The notes: generated from the letters alone by a model not told the origin. 64,000 bases of DNA from Eumeta japonica (GCA_005406025.1 BGZK01000219.1:1-64000); one strand, 5' to 3'. Shown: positions 10,561 to 22,679, numbered from the stretch's first letter. Program-made: numbers and translations.

Positions 10561-13500
10561 ACTCAGCAAAACGCTGCAGCTTGAACCACAGCGCTGATTT
10601 TCAGCTGGCCTCTGAAAACTTAAAATTAGTGCTGATAACTGTATAAAACAGAAATTTTGTGCACACAAAATAAGGAAGCTGTGCTAAGGACCTTGTTTCG
10701 CGCATTCTTAAGACGTGTTAAGGCACATAAAACAGGAAAGCGGAACGCTTCTGTCTGTGTTAAGCACGTTACGTCCATTCTCACTCCATCAGCTCCGCGC
10801 AAACAACCTTATCCCCTCGTGCGGAGTCGCAAGATGCTTTAGAAGCGAGAAAATATCTTTATTGTTCTATTTACTTCTTTCTGTAGTCGGTGAAGGCGCA
10901 CGAAATCTGTTTTTCTAAAAACCAAGCCGATAACTCACCGCTAACTCGTAAAAACAAACGCATTACCAGTCGAGGGGAAATATACGTATCACACGTATAC
11001 TAAAACAATATGCAAATTAATTTTAATGAAGTCATTGAAATTTATTGCCATACTGAGCACAAACTGAATTATAGTTAAAAAATAAAAAAAAAAAAACAAC
11101 TACAACTGCTACAAAAAATAAGTTACGGTCATGCGTATAAAAACTTATAACGTTTTGATGATTGATTATAAAATGGAAATAAAATGTTGAAGATTATCCA
11201 TCTCGCAAATTGGCATGGTTTTAACAATGCGAGAAAGAGAAAAACATTTAATGCAGCCCAGGCAGAAGTATTAAAATTGTACTTGAGTATTAATGATAAA
11301 AATACAGTTCTCCATTAGCCAAGTTTTTAACCTGCACACAAAGACTAACAACTTATGATTTTTCATTGATAACTCTCTGCTGGGAATTGCTGTAATGAAA
11401 AGTATTTAATATGATATACCTATATTGTTATGTACTCGCAAAAATATTAAAAAACAATCTGCCGTGTCTTAAATCAAAATGAGAATCATAAATTTGAACT
11501 ATCAACATCAAATTGTGCTATATAATCGTTTATAGGATTCTCCATTACATCTAGTGGAAAAGAACGAAACCATTATTGGATTATTTTCTTGTCTTTCTGT
11601 CTCTCTGTTGATCTGTTTCTCTTTTAAAGTTTATTTTCTCAGAATCTAGTGTAACAAAAACTTGAAATTTAGTACATATATAAAATTTGATGATCCAGTC
11701 AGGGATATAAATCGTAAATATATTAATTTTGATCTTCAGGTGTTAATTTTGGGAGCAAATCAGAAATGAGCGCTAAAAAAATTTTTGTGAAGTGCATCAC
11801 GTTATACATCAAACATAAGAGCATTTTATGAAAAGTAGTAATACATTTTAGGATTAATTTCTAAATGTGTAGAATAAGGTATAATATATTATACGAAAAT
11901 CTAGTATTCTTTCCTTATCTCCGAAATCATAAAACCTAATAATTTGAAGAAAAAAATATATGTGGAATACAGTGTTTCATTTACACTTTTCAAGAAAACG
12001 TAAACAAAAATTCGTATGTCATAAAATTTCCTAGGGAAATGGAAACTATTCGAGAAAAAAAATGTTTTACTTATTTTAATTAAAGAGTGGTCTTCTTCAT
12101 TCTTTTTTCTGTTTCTTCACAAGCTTCACAAACTTTAATTCTTTCATTTTCACAAGTTTTTCTTAATTCTCCACTTGAAAACGAAAAGCCATACTGAAAA
12201 ATAAATGTGCACACATCTCTTATTTTAAGATTAGAATAGATCCAGAAGGCCAATGATCGTTCAAATTATGAAAACGTAAGCTTATTGCTGTAATTTATGA
12301 GACGAGACCCCCCAACCCTCAGCTTGTAATAAAGTCCCTCATCCTCCAGAAATCTGAGACAATACTGAGCACGTCAAATAAGGTCCGCACCGGGTCGACG
12401 GCGGAGGCGCGGCGGCCCCGAAGTTCCTCAATATTTTATATGAAAAACACTCACGAGCCCGGACTTCATACTCGGGAGCGATTTCTTTTTGGAGCCCAGT
12501 TGCGCGTTTGAAATTAAATTGCCACAAATTATACTAATGAGCGGACAGTTAACCTCCACGAGTATTTTGTTTTCGTTCTGTTTGTGTTTTATTTGATATC
12601 ATTTTATATAAATACGGCAGTGATCACGATTTTCAGAGATCGGTTAAAAGTAACAAAATGATGTTTTAGTAAATAATAAGCAACTAATTCGCGTATTTTT
12701 TTAATTATTTGTGCGGACTTCCCATTGTGAGTTTTATGGATTTATGGACTTTTGCTAACGAACCACTTAAAATGATCATAATATTGTAAAAATTATTTGT
12801 ATTCGTATATACACTATATTTAAAAAACGGTGGCGAAAATATAAGTTATTATTAGCCCATAAAAATATAAAAGTGAATTTTATTCGAATGCAATGAATAT
12901 AAAAAAGGACCAACTGCGTACCGGGCCACGCGCAGTGTAGGGTTCTGTAGTTGCCTATTCCAATAAATAGTTTGATACTTTGAATATATGTATTAATTGT
13001 GTTCACGTTTAACAGCTAATAACGTCTAAAAACGGGCCCACATAGGACGGGTGTGAATCATGTTATGATTTTATATTTCCATAAGTTTACATGATTCATA
13101 AGCTTATATTTGCCACCTGTTTTACACAACCAACAATTTCAACTAACTAATTTTCAATGGATCTCAATTTGTACGACATTTTGCTTAATACTTTTCCAAG
13201 TACGTGTTATAATTTGGTCTACTATCACTTCTTAACTTGTAAAGGCTACTTAGCTGTGACAATTTTTCTTTGAATTTCGTTATATATACTATTGCCGCTA
13301 ATTTTTTCCACATTTACATGAGTAACCACTTTGCTGGGACACTTGACTGTAAGAAACATTAGCGCTTTAAAACTTCATACTTCGTAAACACATCACTAAA
13401 TCGAAAAATGTTTTCCACAGACCCGCATGTTTTTGAATGAGCTATCCAAAAATACCCCACGCCATAAGATAGACGAGAAAAAGACTTCATCCCCAGTTAT

Positions 13501-14460
13501 CTAAATTTTTTTTTTCAGGAGTTATCCTAAATTTTTTTTTCAAGAGTATATTGTACTGCTTTGTCGGCATGATTGATATGTATACTCATACCGTATTACA
13601 GTACTAGGAATGTCTGAGCTAAATCGCGGATAAACAGACAGACAGACGGACGAATGGATATGACGAAACTATACGAGTTCTTTCTTGACTTTGGAAAGCA
13701 AAAAATAAAGTCAACTCATTGTACTATACAATAGAATAACTATAGGAAAGTTACGATAACTTTTAAGCTTGTATTAAATTTCATCAGGTAATTTATGGTT
13801 TAATAGCTTTTGCAAGCGAATCCGTCCGCGTGGACAAGGAATCTTGTTGAAGATATTGAACTAAAATAAACTTACTCATGAACGTTAAAATTCCAGGTGA
13901 TCAGGGAGCTTTAACAATATATGTCTAGCAATGTGCCTAGATAAGCAATACAAATTTATATAAATAATACTTATTAGAATTGAAAACGTCCGATATAAGC
14001 GAGGGTTTCAACTAAGACCATTTTTTGTGTTGTTGACGAGCAGTAAAGTTAGTAATGAAAGAAGGTTGTTAGGTAATCGATAATTAACTCATCTCAAACG
14101 TTATATGAATTTGTAATTTTTTGATAATAAATTACAATCGCTGTACAATAGGTCTCAGAAAATTCAGTACGATCCCCGCTTTTCGATGATTAATATGAGA
14201 TGATAAAATGCGTTCACGCATGCCAGTAACTGGCGTGATTGAATTTTAGGCGCTACTGATTATTGCTCTTAGTGAACACCCCTAGCTACAGTCCCTTGCT
14301 GTAAGACGAGGACAACATGATATTTATTGCAACAATCATGTGTAAGATTACATATGTGCGTATTTATTGTCTAATGTCATATTATAATGCTTCCATTTCA
14401 CATGAATAACTTATTTAATAATTATGATTAAGTAATAAAAAACGTTCATAAACATTAATA
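10561..14460. other. Non-coding stretch upstream of the cuticle gene 3' end
   Basis: No supported gene. 12,300-12,540 is a GC-richer island in AT-rich DNA. 13,545-13,715 matches an inverted moth repeat listed separately. The remainder is A/T-rich without recognisable coding signal. Confidence 0.55.
13545..13715 (-). repeat. Interspersed repeat, 'TAGTTTCGTCATATCCGT' family
   Basis: On the minus strand it contains TATAGTTTCGTCATATCC, then a run of GTCTGTCTGTCTG, then ATGTATACTC... and ATCATGCCGACAAAG, in the same order as a repeat I recognise from moth genomes. A second copy on the plus strand begins near 23,295. Confidence 0.65.
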
Positions 14461-14466
14461 ATATGC

Positions 14467-14472
14467 TTTATT
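14467..14472 (-). terminator. Poly(A) signal of the cuticle-type gene
   Basis: AATAAA on the minus strand, 80 nt after the stop codon that ends at 14,552. Confidence 0.75.
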
Positions 14473-14551
14473 TGTGCATTTTTTTTATTAGCGTGGGTAA
14501 TTTCGTTGACACTTCATTTTGTATTTTTTACGATCGCTCTTGGTTTGCCTT

Positions 14552-17082
14552 TTAATGATGATATTTGCTGTAGCCTAGTCCGTGCCCATAGCCCAAACCA
14601 TGTCCAACGCTGAGACCGTGTCCATAGCCCAAACCATGTCCATAGCCCAATCCATGCCCGAATCCCCATCCATGACCGTACCCCAAACCACCGTGGCCCC
14701 AACCACCGTGCCCCCAACCATCATAGCCCCAACCATCGTATCCATGGGCAAGGGAACCTACATATGGGCCGACTAATCCATAACCGCCCCATCTGTGACC
14801 CTTGGCAAGTCCAACGGGCAGGGAAGAGACGACTGGAGTAACAGTACGGACGACCGGGGCGGTATAGACGGGAGCAATGGCGGTTTTAATAATGGGTATG
14901 GGAGCAGCTTTAACCATGCTGGCGGTGGAGATCGCGGCCGGAGCGATTATTGGTGCGGCGATCACCGGGGCGGCTGCGGCGTATCCGTAGTGACCTAATG
15001 CAGAAACAATTTCGATGAAATATTGCAGAAATAATTAATCTTCGTCTACGGAAATATTCTTTCATCTGACATGAAAATTTCAATCCGACTTCAGTGAAAA
15101 TAAATATTAAAATGGATTAATTCATACTTTAAGTCATACTGTTCAAGTAGAAGTCATTCAAATATTTTTGGTTACGAAATTTGCAACCATAGCAAATATA
15201 TCAAACTCAAATATACTTTGAAATTTAAGTTTTAATAATTCTAGAAATATAAAAATAAATAAATACATTTATTTGACAGAGAATTTACGAAAGTATACCA
15301 GTATAACGGGTATACTTTCGTAAAATCCTTATCAAATTAATATTCGTTAGTTGTTACGTTTATAATAATTAATCAATCCATCCAATTTTGTTGGTTTTGG
15401 TTTCTTATGATTTAGTTGTCGATTGAGTTTAGACAAGTTTTTCTAGGACTCCTTTTGAAGGTCCTTCTAATTCTAAATCTTATTTCGTTCATCGCTTCGG
15501 AATGGCCTGTCTATTCATTAATTTTTTTTAAATCCCACTATCTGTATAGTTATAATAATGAAAGTTTTAAATACAAGTTTTGAATAACATACAAAATCAA
15601 TAATTATTGATTCGTATTTTGAGATTTGAGATATAAACAGAAAGAAAAGATGAAACATACCAAGACCACCGTAGAGCCCTCCGTGACCTAGACCGAGAGC
15701 GCTGCCGCGGCACAGGCCCGCCGCCACCAGCACACACGTCACCTGGAAACCCGGAAATACCAGAACGAAGGGGTGAACAAGGAAGAAAAGACAATGAACA
15801 CTACATTTTGTCGAGGTTTCCATTGTATTTAGTACTTTTTCCACATTTTAAAATTACTAAGTAACCTTGTTCGTCCGATTTCCGATATAAAAAGGGAACT
15901 ACATTTTGCTGTACATAGGGTCGTAAAAGACGACTACGTGACTGACGTTTAATATTTTAACAGCTACCAATATTTGAATAATCGCCGATTAACATAATCT
16001 CAAAATCAATGAGTCGGTCTAATAACTGAGGGTTTGATCCTGTGATTGTTAATTCCCTCCTCTTCTCGAGAATCAGAACAGTCTCATAGACAAAATATTT
16101 TTCCTGTTGTGAACTGTATAAGGAGAAGTTAGGTGTGTTCGGAACGATGATGTATTAGTATCGAACACCAACAAATTAATTTAAAAAAATATTGATACCA
16201 CAAATTTTTTAAATACCTTTAATTATATTTCAAAGCTTGTTGAGGATTTCAGTATAAATGATTAACTAACCATCAAATTTTTAATTTTCCTCAAATGATA
16301 TGTTCTGTTTTTTCCGAGGACCAAAGTTGATTAAATTTCGGAAGAGAACTATTTAATATTCTGATACTTATTAAAAAAAGGGGTACAATCCCGAAAATCG
16401 ATCCAACTAAAAATTAGAAACGAAACGATATCTTTCAAACCAAGCAACCAATTTTAATGCAGTTTACGTTATTTAATGCTGTTTCCTAAGTCCAAAAAAT
16501 GTAACAAAACATAAAAATCGACCCGAATTCAAGTTATAAAGCTACACAAATGTTTAAAAAAAGGATTTTTGAAAATATTTTGACAACGATATTTCCCGAA
16601 TAAATCGCCGACTTTGATCTCGTTTGCGACGTCCGACTTAATAAGTATTTTTGGGAATAGAGCTAATTACATTAAGAGGATTCGCATAGTCGTTTACAAG
16701 TTATTAGAAAAAGAATTACTTATTTTAAAAAATGACTTGAGATCTATTAAGATCTACCAGTACGAATCAAGTCAAATTGTCAGAAAATCTGATCAAATGA
16801 AACTATTTAAATTACGTTCCGATCGGTCAATCCGTTCTATATTTATGAGAGATTTACATACACACGTAAACACTCACAACATATAAATATATAAGGACAT
16901 AGTCGGAATAGCTTCATAAGACCTCAGAATGTCGAGAAATTATGAAAATTCGATTTCCTAAAATCAGACTGAAAACAATAATTTTCCGAATTTTTTTCTT
17001 TTTCCTTAGGGGGAAAGTTTTTTCATTTTCCTTTACACGAATTAAATACTTTAGGGCAACTCACAGTGGCGATGTGGTACAT
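14552..17082 (-). CDS. Gly/His/Tyr-rich cuticle-type secreted protein (3 exons)
   Basis: Exons are 17,082-17,065, 15,742-15,661 and 14,994-14,552; introns are 1,322 and 666 bp with consensus borders (GTGAGT...TTCCAG and GTATGT...CATTAG). Joined length is 543 nt, 180 codons plus stop, with matching splice phases (0, then 1). Exon 1 codes only MYHIAT; with exon 2 it forms a secretory signal (MYHIATVTCVLVAAGLCRGS, cleavage expected about residue 21). The mature part has an Ala/Pro-rich section (HYGYAAAAPVIAAP), a Val/Thr/Pro section, and a C-terminal half of GYDGWG, GHGGWG and GYGHGLG repeats ending SKYHH. There is no Rebers-Riddiford chitin-binding consensus, so it fits the miscellaneous glycine-rich cuticular or eggshell-like proteins. 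The start is chosen because the six-codon exon has a strong donor and lies just below a TATA box. The exact class is inferred from composition. Confidence 0.85.
15284..15324. repeat. Perfect 16-bp hairpin in intron 2
   Basis: TTTACGAAAGTATACC (15,284-15,299) and its exact reverse complement (15,309-15,324) are separated by 9 nt, inside intron 2 of the cuticle-type gene. The arms are too short for a typical miRNA precursor; possibly the fused termini of a tiny inverted-repeat element. Confidence 0.85.
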
Positions 17083-17133
17083 CTTACTTCAGTTGTAAAG
17101 AACGAAGTGTGCTCGTACCGATGTTGGCCGACT

Positions 17134-17141
17134 TATTTATA
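17134..17141 (-). promoter_or_regulatory. TATA box of the cuticle-type gene
   Basis: TATAAATA on the minus strand, 52 bp before the ATG at 17,082. Transcription would start near 17,110, giving a 5' UTR of about 28 nt, typical of insect cuticle genes. Confidence 0.75.
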
Positions 17142-17326
17142 GTCTGAACCGGTTTCCGGTAGATTCAGGACTGAATAATGTAATACGTGTTGCTTCAGTA
17201 GCTGCGGATGTTAACCTTCTGCAATTAAGTGAAAATTAAAATTTATCACGCCAATTGCATTCTGCAGGTGTTAAATAATTAATGAACTCGAGAAGTTCTT
17301 TTCGTATGTTACCCACTTTAATATCG

Positions 17327-17362
17327 CATAAAAAAGGGTCAGCGGAGCGTCGGCAGTCAGAT
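17327..17362 (+). promoter_or_regulatory. Candidate divergent core promoter
   Basis: ATAAAAAAGGG is followed about 25-30 bp downstream by GGCAGTCAGATT, resembling an arthropod initiator (TCAGT/TCAGA). It points away from the cuticle-type gene, whose TATA box is only 190 bp away. A short leucine-rich frame starts at the ATG at 17,384 (MFLLLLLLYRPTSV), with a GTACGT at 17,424 that could be a donor, but no downstream exon was found. Weak support. Confidence 0.3.
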
Positions 17363-17864
17363 TAATTATTGCTGTATGTGTGTATGTTTTTGTTGTTGTT
17401 ATTGTTGTATCGCCCCACATCTGTGGTACGTCCTCCCACAATCTTTAATTTTAAATTAATTAAACAGTACAGCCTTCGGCCTCAAGCCCTCCGTGGTCTA
17501 CTGCGGGCTGTTGTCGACCCTGGTCATCAAAGTGTTGACAGTGTCTGGAAACGATGGTTTAACGTAATTATCACCTGTACTTTTTTTTTGTAAGAGGTTA
17601 TGTAAATGAGTGAATTTTCTCGTCACGATTTGGATCTCGTCGCCCCCAAAAACGCCTGGGGGTGATAGAATAGCATAATTATGCTATCTAAAATTTAGAT
17701 GAAAATTTGGAAATTGGATGTGTATTGGCCTAGAATATAATTTTATTATTTTTAAAGAATATGTTGTTACCCAAAATTAAATTATTACGATTATAAGCTT
17801 CACAGTTCGAAGCGAAATTAATTGAAAATTATAGTGATATCAGTTTTTGCCAGAGTCATGCTTT

Positions 17865-18562
17865 TTAGGGTTCCGTACCTCAAAAGGAAAAAACGGAACC
17901 CTTATAGGATCACTTTGTTGTCCGTCTGTCCGTCCGTCCGTCCGTCTGTCAAGACCCTTTTTCTCAGGAACGCGTGGAGGTATGAAGCTGAAATTTATAT
18001 CAATTACTCAGGTCTACTGTCCCTTGAAGCTGTGAAAAAATCAAACTTCTAAGCCAACGCAATCAAAAAACAGCAATTTAAGCTGCATATTTTGAAACTC
18101 GCAAGTACTCGCAAGAGAATCAAAACCTAAGGTACTTCCAGTCGACCTAGAATCTTGAAATTTGGCATGAAGCAACGTTTTATAGCACACATAAAGGAAA
18201 ATTCGAAAACCTTAAATTTTGTTACATTACAAAATATATATTTTTAATAAATATAAACTTATTACTTTTTCCTCATGAACGCGTAGAGCTATCAAGTTGA
18301 AATTCATATCAAATACTTAGATCTAATTGCCTTTAACCCGTGAAAAAATTCTAAGTCAACGCAAAACGCAAAACGCAAAAGTGCAACCATTGATACCGCA
18401 TATTTTGAAACTCGCAACTACACGCAAGGGAATTAAAACCTAAAGACCACTTCCCGTTGACATAGAATCTCGAAATTTGGTAAAACGAACTTTGTAAACC
18501 TTGCAGGTTTGTACGGAACCCTCGGTGCGCGAGTCCGACTCGCACTTGGCCGGTTTTTTTTT
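17865..18562 (+). repeat. Lepidopteran 'GGGTTCCG...CTTGGCCGG' repeat, partial tandem dimer
   Basis: It starts AGGGTTCCGTACCTCAAAAG, has a GTCCGTCCGTC run near 17,925-17,950, and ends with CGAGTCCGACTCGCACTTGG CCGG plus a T run at 18,562. From memory this is a very common moth intergenic repeat. The middle is duplicated: the CTCAGGAACGCGTGGAGGTAT segment at about 17,964 recurs as CTCATGAACGCGTAGAGCTAT near 18,272, followed by the same order of landmarks, so the copy is about 1.7 units. Predicted open frames inside are repeat shadows. Confidence 0.8.
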
Positions 18563-18591
18563 GTGGATGGATTGTTATCCATCCACAAAAA
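18558..18591. repeat. 15-bp perfect hairpin at the repeat's 3' border
   Basis: TTTTTGTGGATGGAT (18,558-18,572) and its exact inverse (18,577-18,591) enclose a 4-nt loop. The left arm overlaps the T run that ends the preceding repeat. Confidence 0.8.
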
Positions 18592-19051
18592 CCTCTTAAC
18601 TTTCATATTGATTCCACAGTGTCCCAAATCAAATCCCAATTTAAACCAAGATTTGTCTTTGATTACACTTCTTATCTAAATTTATAACTCTTGTTCAAAT
18701 GTCAGTCCATCACCAATACATATGACCGCAAAAAAGCATTCAGTTTTCATTGTAAGTAAAAGTTCGGAAATCCATGAAAACATTTTGTCATTAAATTACA
18801 CAACATACAAGGTGAGTAAGTACATAGTTGACGCATCCCTTAAGTCAACAATTAAAATAATTATTTATATGGTTACAAATACATCTAATACTTTGTGAAT
18901 TTACATTCTACTACTGGTAAGAAAGGCAGTTTTGCCTACGGAAAAACGAGCAATAAACTTTAGGGTATCCCTTTTCTAATTTAATCACGCATAGCCAAAA
19001 CAAATACAAAACCATTAATGAACGAAACAACCCGGAAATAAGTCGAAACGC

Positions 19052-19500
19052 TTATGCCCGTGAATATTTGTCTTCTAAATATTCGGAAATTGTATAATAC
19101 TCTTTTTTACTGATCCGTTTTTTGATTTTATCATACACACTCTCAATAATATTACAGAAAACTCTGGTAACACTCTGGTAAGAAATAAGGCTGGTTATGC
19201 CCTTGAGATTTGTCATCCAAATATTCGTAAATTGTGTTTTCCATCCTTTTTCTTCAGGAATGTGTTTAATACCTAATGGTTTTAAATTCATATAAGGGTA
19301 AATATTATATGTCCACAGGGAATTTATTGAACATGAGCATACAGAGGTCCTTAAATGAATTCTCAACTTTGCATAGCCAAATAAAGTTTAAATGTAATTT
19401 ATTTTTGTTTCTAACTAGCCTTCCTCCTGCGATCTTCCTCCTAACCTTTGCTGTCAATCTCAATCTCACTTCTGGTTTTAATTCTGATTCCCGCACTACT
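19052..19500 (-). pseudogene. Unrecognised coding-like remnant with an internal duplication
   Basis: The minus strand carries open frames over 19,052-19,366 and 19,305-19,496. Two stretches about 120 bp apart are related: one reads YTISEYLEDKYSRA near 19,056-19,100, the other, in another frame, matches TIYEYLDDKS near 19,205-19,235. The repeated 'EYL-D-K' block suggests an old duplicated or repeat-derived coding sequence. I do not recognise the family and claim no function. Confidence 0.25.
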
Positions 19501-20187
19501 TTTGATATCGATCCCGGCCCTGGCTCTTGATGATTGTTCTCGTTGTGTTTTCAATTCCGGTACTGCTGAAAGAGTTTTTATGTAGTCTGAGCCATAGTTT
19601 TTTTTCCTGACACTCGATTTAAATGAAATAAAGTCTATATTTTCTACAAGCCAATTTCTGTCTAGCCGTGAAAACCGTATTAAAAGCCTCTCAGTGATTT
19701 CAAAGATGTGCGCAGATAGACAAAAATAAAACAAAAAATAAAATCGTTGTTTTTTTCTGTACTACTTTCCTCTTATCGTCCTCTCTCCATTTTTTATAAA
19801 TACCTTCGGTATATAGATAGATAAGTACATGATACGTGATTTCAGATACACCTGGTTCTACTCTTTTATTATATATATATACAGATATTAATTTATATCC
19901 ATCACATCACTTAGACATTCCTAAATCTTTTGTTACATCAAATAAGTTTCTCTATTTTTGTTTGTTCTGTTTTTCTATTTTAAAGACAGCAATGTTCGCA
20001 TCGTCATAAGAGCAGCCTGTTGTCTATTACTTTTCAATAATATTTTTATGCCGGTGACTTCGTCTATACTACAGTTTTAATTGGTTCTATGTACGATACC
20101 GTTCAAGAATTTCCTGAAGAAGAACTATCTGAAATGGTGCTTGGCTAGGTGACAATCTATATTAATTGTAATCACCATTAAAAGTAT

Positions 20188-20475
20188 TTGTATTCGAAAA
20201 GTGATGAAAAGAAAATTCTAATTGCAATGGAAACTGACATCGAACCGCCAATTAACTTAGGTGGAGATTTCAACTCCGACGTATATCAAAATCAATCAGT
20301 TCTCCGTTTCATGAAAGAAGAGTGCAAATTAGAAGGTTGCCAGTCTCACCAGACAACTCGACGTAATGCGTATCTTGATTTGTTCTTCACAAGTAATTGA
20401 AATATCTACCTACTTTGTTACAATTTTAATTTTTCGTGTCATCGACCTGTTCCTAATAAATTCAGTTTGAAACAT
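20188..20475 (+). pseudogene. Endonuclease-like (EEP fold) fragment of a mobile element
   Basis: The 70-residue frame contains LGGDFNSDV, matching the G-D-F-N metal-site motif of apurinic-type endonucleases found in retroelements and some Helitron-type elements, then TTRRNAYLDLFF, corresponding to the usual T..G..IDL block. After a stop at 20,398 the same frame continues to FSCHRPVPNK, equivalent to the terminal histidine block. Flanking RT or helicase sequence is absent, so this is an isolated remnant. Confidence 0.5.
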
Positions 20476-20779
20476 TAATTCATATTGTTCTCCCAATTGA
20501 CCGTATATCCTCTTATGTCAGGTAAAACTTACGGCTACACCAAGGGCACAGCCTACCGGGGACTTTTGGTTAGATAAACATTATTATTACAAAAATAGTT
20601 ATAAGAAGGCTCATAGATCCAGTAGTAATCGTAGTACTTAACTTAGATTTCTTAACAGAATTAGTTATTGCAAGCGCTGCTTTTTAAATGGCAGCCCACG
20701 TAGTTCTAGTTTTCATATCATCAAATCATATTTCATAAATTACCTTTGCAAATGATATTCGGAATTTCATCAATACGTT

Positions 20780-21050
20780 TAACACCCGAAGCCGCGGGCG
20801 CACGCTAGTCCGCCGGTACACGTATTTAGTCCTATTAAATATCGAAAACATCGATGTATCGGCGAAATCGAAACGGATAACGTTCCGATCTATAGGTCAA
20901 TATTTCACATGTGGCCGAACCTCGAATGAATGCATTCGACCGAGTAATGTATACGAACTCTAGCAATTATTTCGGCGTAAACATCCCGGCAGGTTGAATT
21001 GGTTTCGAATGTACATTTCATTGCGCTGCTCATAATGGAGTTCAATGACG
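20780..21050. other. GC-richer island, possible regulatory DNA
   Basis: Contrasts with AT-rich flanks. Contains TATCGAAAACATCGATGTATCGG and a GAATGAATGCATTCG palindrome-like site, but no ORF or splice pattern. A regulatory role is only a possibility. Confidence 0.3.
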
Positions 21051-22374
21051 ACATAATAATTCAATTTCAGTATTTATTTTTAGAAATTTGTTAACAACTG
21101 GAAGTATGACATGTGATAGACTCAGAACGAATAAAATAATAATTGTAAACTTCCGTATGCCTAAAATTTCATTTTTAAATTAACACCAAAAAGAATTTTA
21201 GAAATAATTTTCTGTTACATAGAAAACCAAGAGTTTTTTAGTCACAGTTGCTACTGACTTAAACAAAATAGGGTATATAATTAAATTTCTGTTTATTATA
21301 TTCTTAAATTTTCTTGGAGGCTGTCAAAATACGAGAAGGGAGAAAACTTCAGAACCTCTCCAACTGCAAAACAATGTTCTTTTGTAGTTAAAGTAGAATC
21401 CCATTGTGTATTGTTCCTAATAATATTATGCTCATATTACGTCAAATAATATTTTTTCTTTATTCTCTTGTTAAAGAAATAAGTTTAAATACTACTATCA
21501 TTTCTAATACTTATTAAATAATATACAATTTGTATGAAATATATTGTGGTGAGCGATCAATGTCTGTCTGAGCATCTGTCGCTCACTACGATTCTGTAAT
21601 GGGTAAAGATCTATAAAATTTGCTTAAGTTCGACCTCTTGAAAGGAATATTATTTTCTGACCACACAAACTATCTATTCTAGGCAGACAAAACGTACATA
21701 TTTCTAAAAGCCGTTCACAAAAACAATTACAACTTGAGGACTGTGATACTCGTTATAGAACACGCCAGCACATTTTCTTTGATACTCATCTTTGGTCGTT
21801 TACATCGTCTAGCATAATGCTTAGTTCTGCACATCTTTTACAAAAAAAGGTGCAACAAAAACAGGGTCTTAAGAAAGTTCCGCAGTTACGACCGGGTGTA
21901 AAATTTTCTTCGTAACCGCTAGTGATTATATATCACATAGGCGAAGTACACTGCTTGCGCACATGCAGATGCTTCGGACCTACACGGAAATAAAATGACA
22001 GTGGACAGTGAATACTACGACATTTCCATTGAATGAAAATTTAGGACGAATTCACATTCCCCTCGTCTTCATATAACTTGGACAATTTCGTTTTGATGTT
22101 ACGCCTACACTCTTGCCGTTCCAAAATTTCTTACATTACAAGATCAATTGTGCTCCTCTTGATATAACATAAAAATAATGATTATATCTCTATAGCGGTA
22201 AAAGGAATGTTAAAATTATGTGTAACTAGAATGTCTCAATGACTCAACAAATTCACTCATAGTTTTTACCTTGTGTCTTATGTTGATCATAATTGATTTT
22301 AACAAAATTCAAATTTTGTTTGTTATGGAGTTACAAATTATATTTACTTTTTGTTTTATAGCATTATTGATGGA

Positions 22375-22560
22375 CAAACGTGTACGTGAACCACCAGAGC
22401 ATAGGTGGTCACCGTCGCCCATGGACACTCACGACTCCGGAGGAGTCACCAGCGCACTGGGCAGAAATAGGTTGTCTGATAGAGGAAAGAGTGGCCTGAT
22501 GAAGAAAGGAGTGAGCTGATGGAAGCGGGCCGTGGAAGGGAGACGTGATGGAAGAGTGCT
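22375..22560 (+). repeat. Moth repeat 'CACCGCCCATGGACACT', copy 1
   Basis: Contains GGTGGTCACCGTCGCCCATG GACACTCACGACTCC and AGTCACCAGCGCACTG in the order found in the four other copies of this window (27.19, 35.46, 42.03 and 44.93 kb). The purine-rich tail with GATAGAGGAAAGAG and GGAGTGAGCTGATGG is shared with the 45.0-kb copy. Open frames here are repeat shadows. Confidence 0.7.
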
Positions 22561-22679
22561 TTCGGCATTTAAAAGATAACAATCGATTTTCGCGTAACGC
22601 GCGGGTAAGACGTTACATGCCCATGGATTCCATTCTAAAAACTTTGTAAGTATCCTATGAAAATTTTATTTTTTAGTAC

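Larger units (their letters stand above)
18592..22364. other. Mostly non-coding stretch
   Basis: Contains an unrecognised minus-strand coding-like remnant (19,050-19,500), an endonuclease-like fragment (20,188-20,475) and a GC-richer island (20,780-21,050), listed separately. The remainder is AT-rich with no recognisable signal. Confidence 0.5.

Noticed and set aside
14514..14998. Plus-strand frames and a second minus-strand frame across 14.5-15.0 kb
   Set aside because: Shadows of the glycine-rich third exon of the cuticle-type gene.
15518..15844. Unspliced 108-residue frame starting MEKVLNTMETSTK
   Set aside because: Its useful part is only 15,742-15,661; it reads through consensus acceptor and donor sites, and the alternative first exon at 17,082 gives a proper signal peptide.
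15880..15935. Plus-strand TATAAAAAGGG inside cuticle intron 1
   Set aside because: No initiator, ATG or exon follows; the GGGTCGTAAAAGACGACTAC downstream looks like part of a common moth repeat.
17847..18639. Frames over 17.8-18.6 kb on both strands
   Set aside because: They lie in the 'GGGTTCCG' interspersed repeat.
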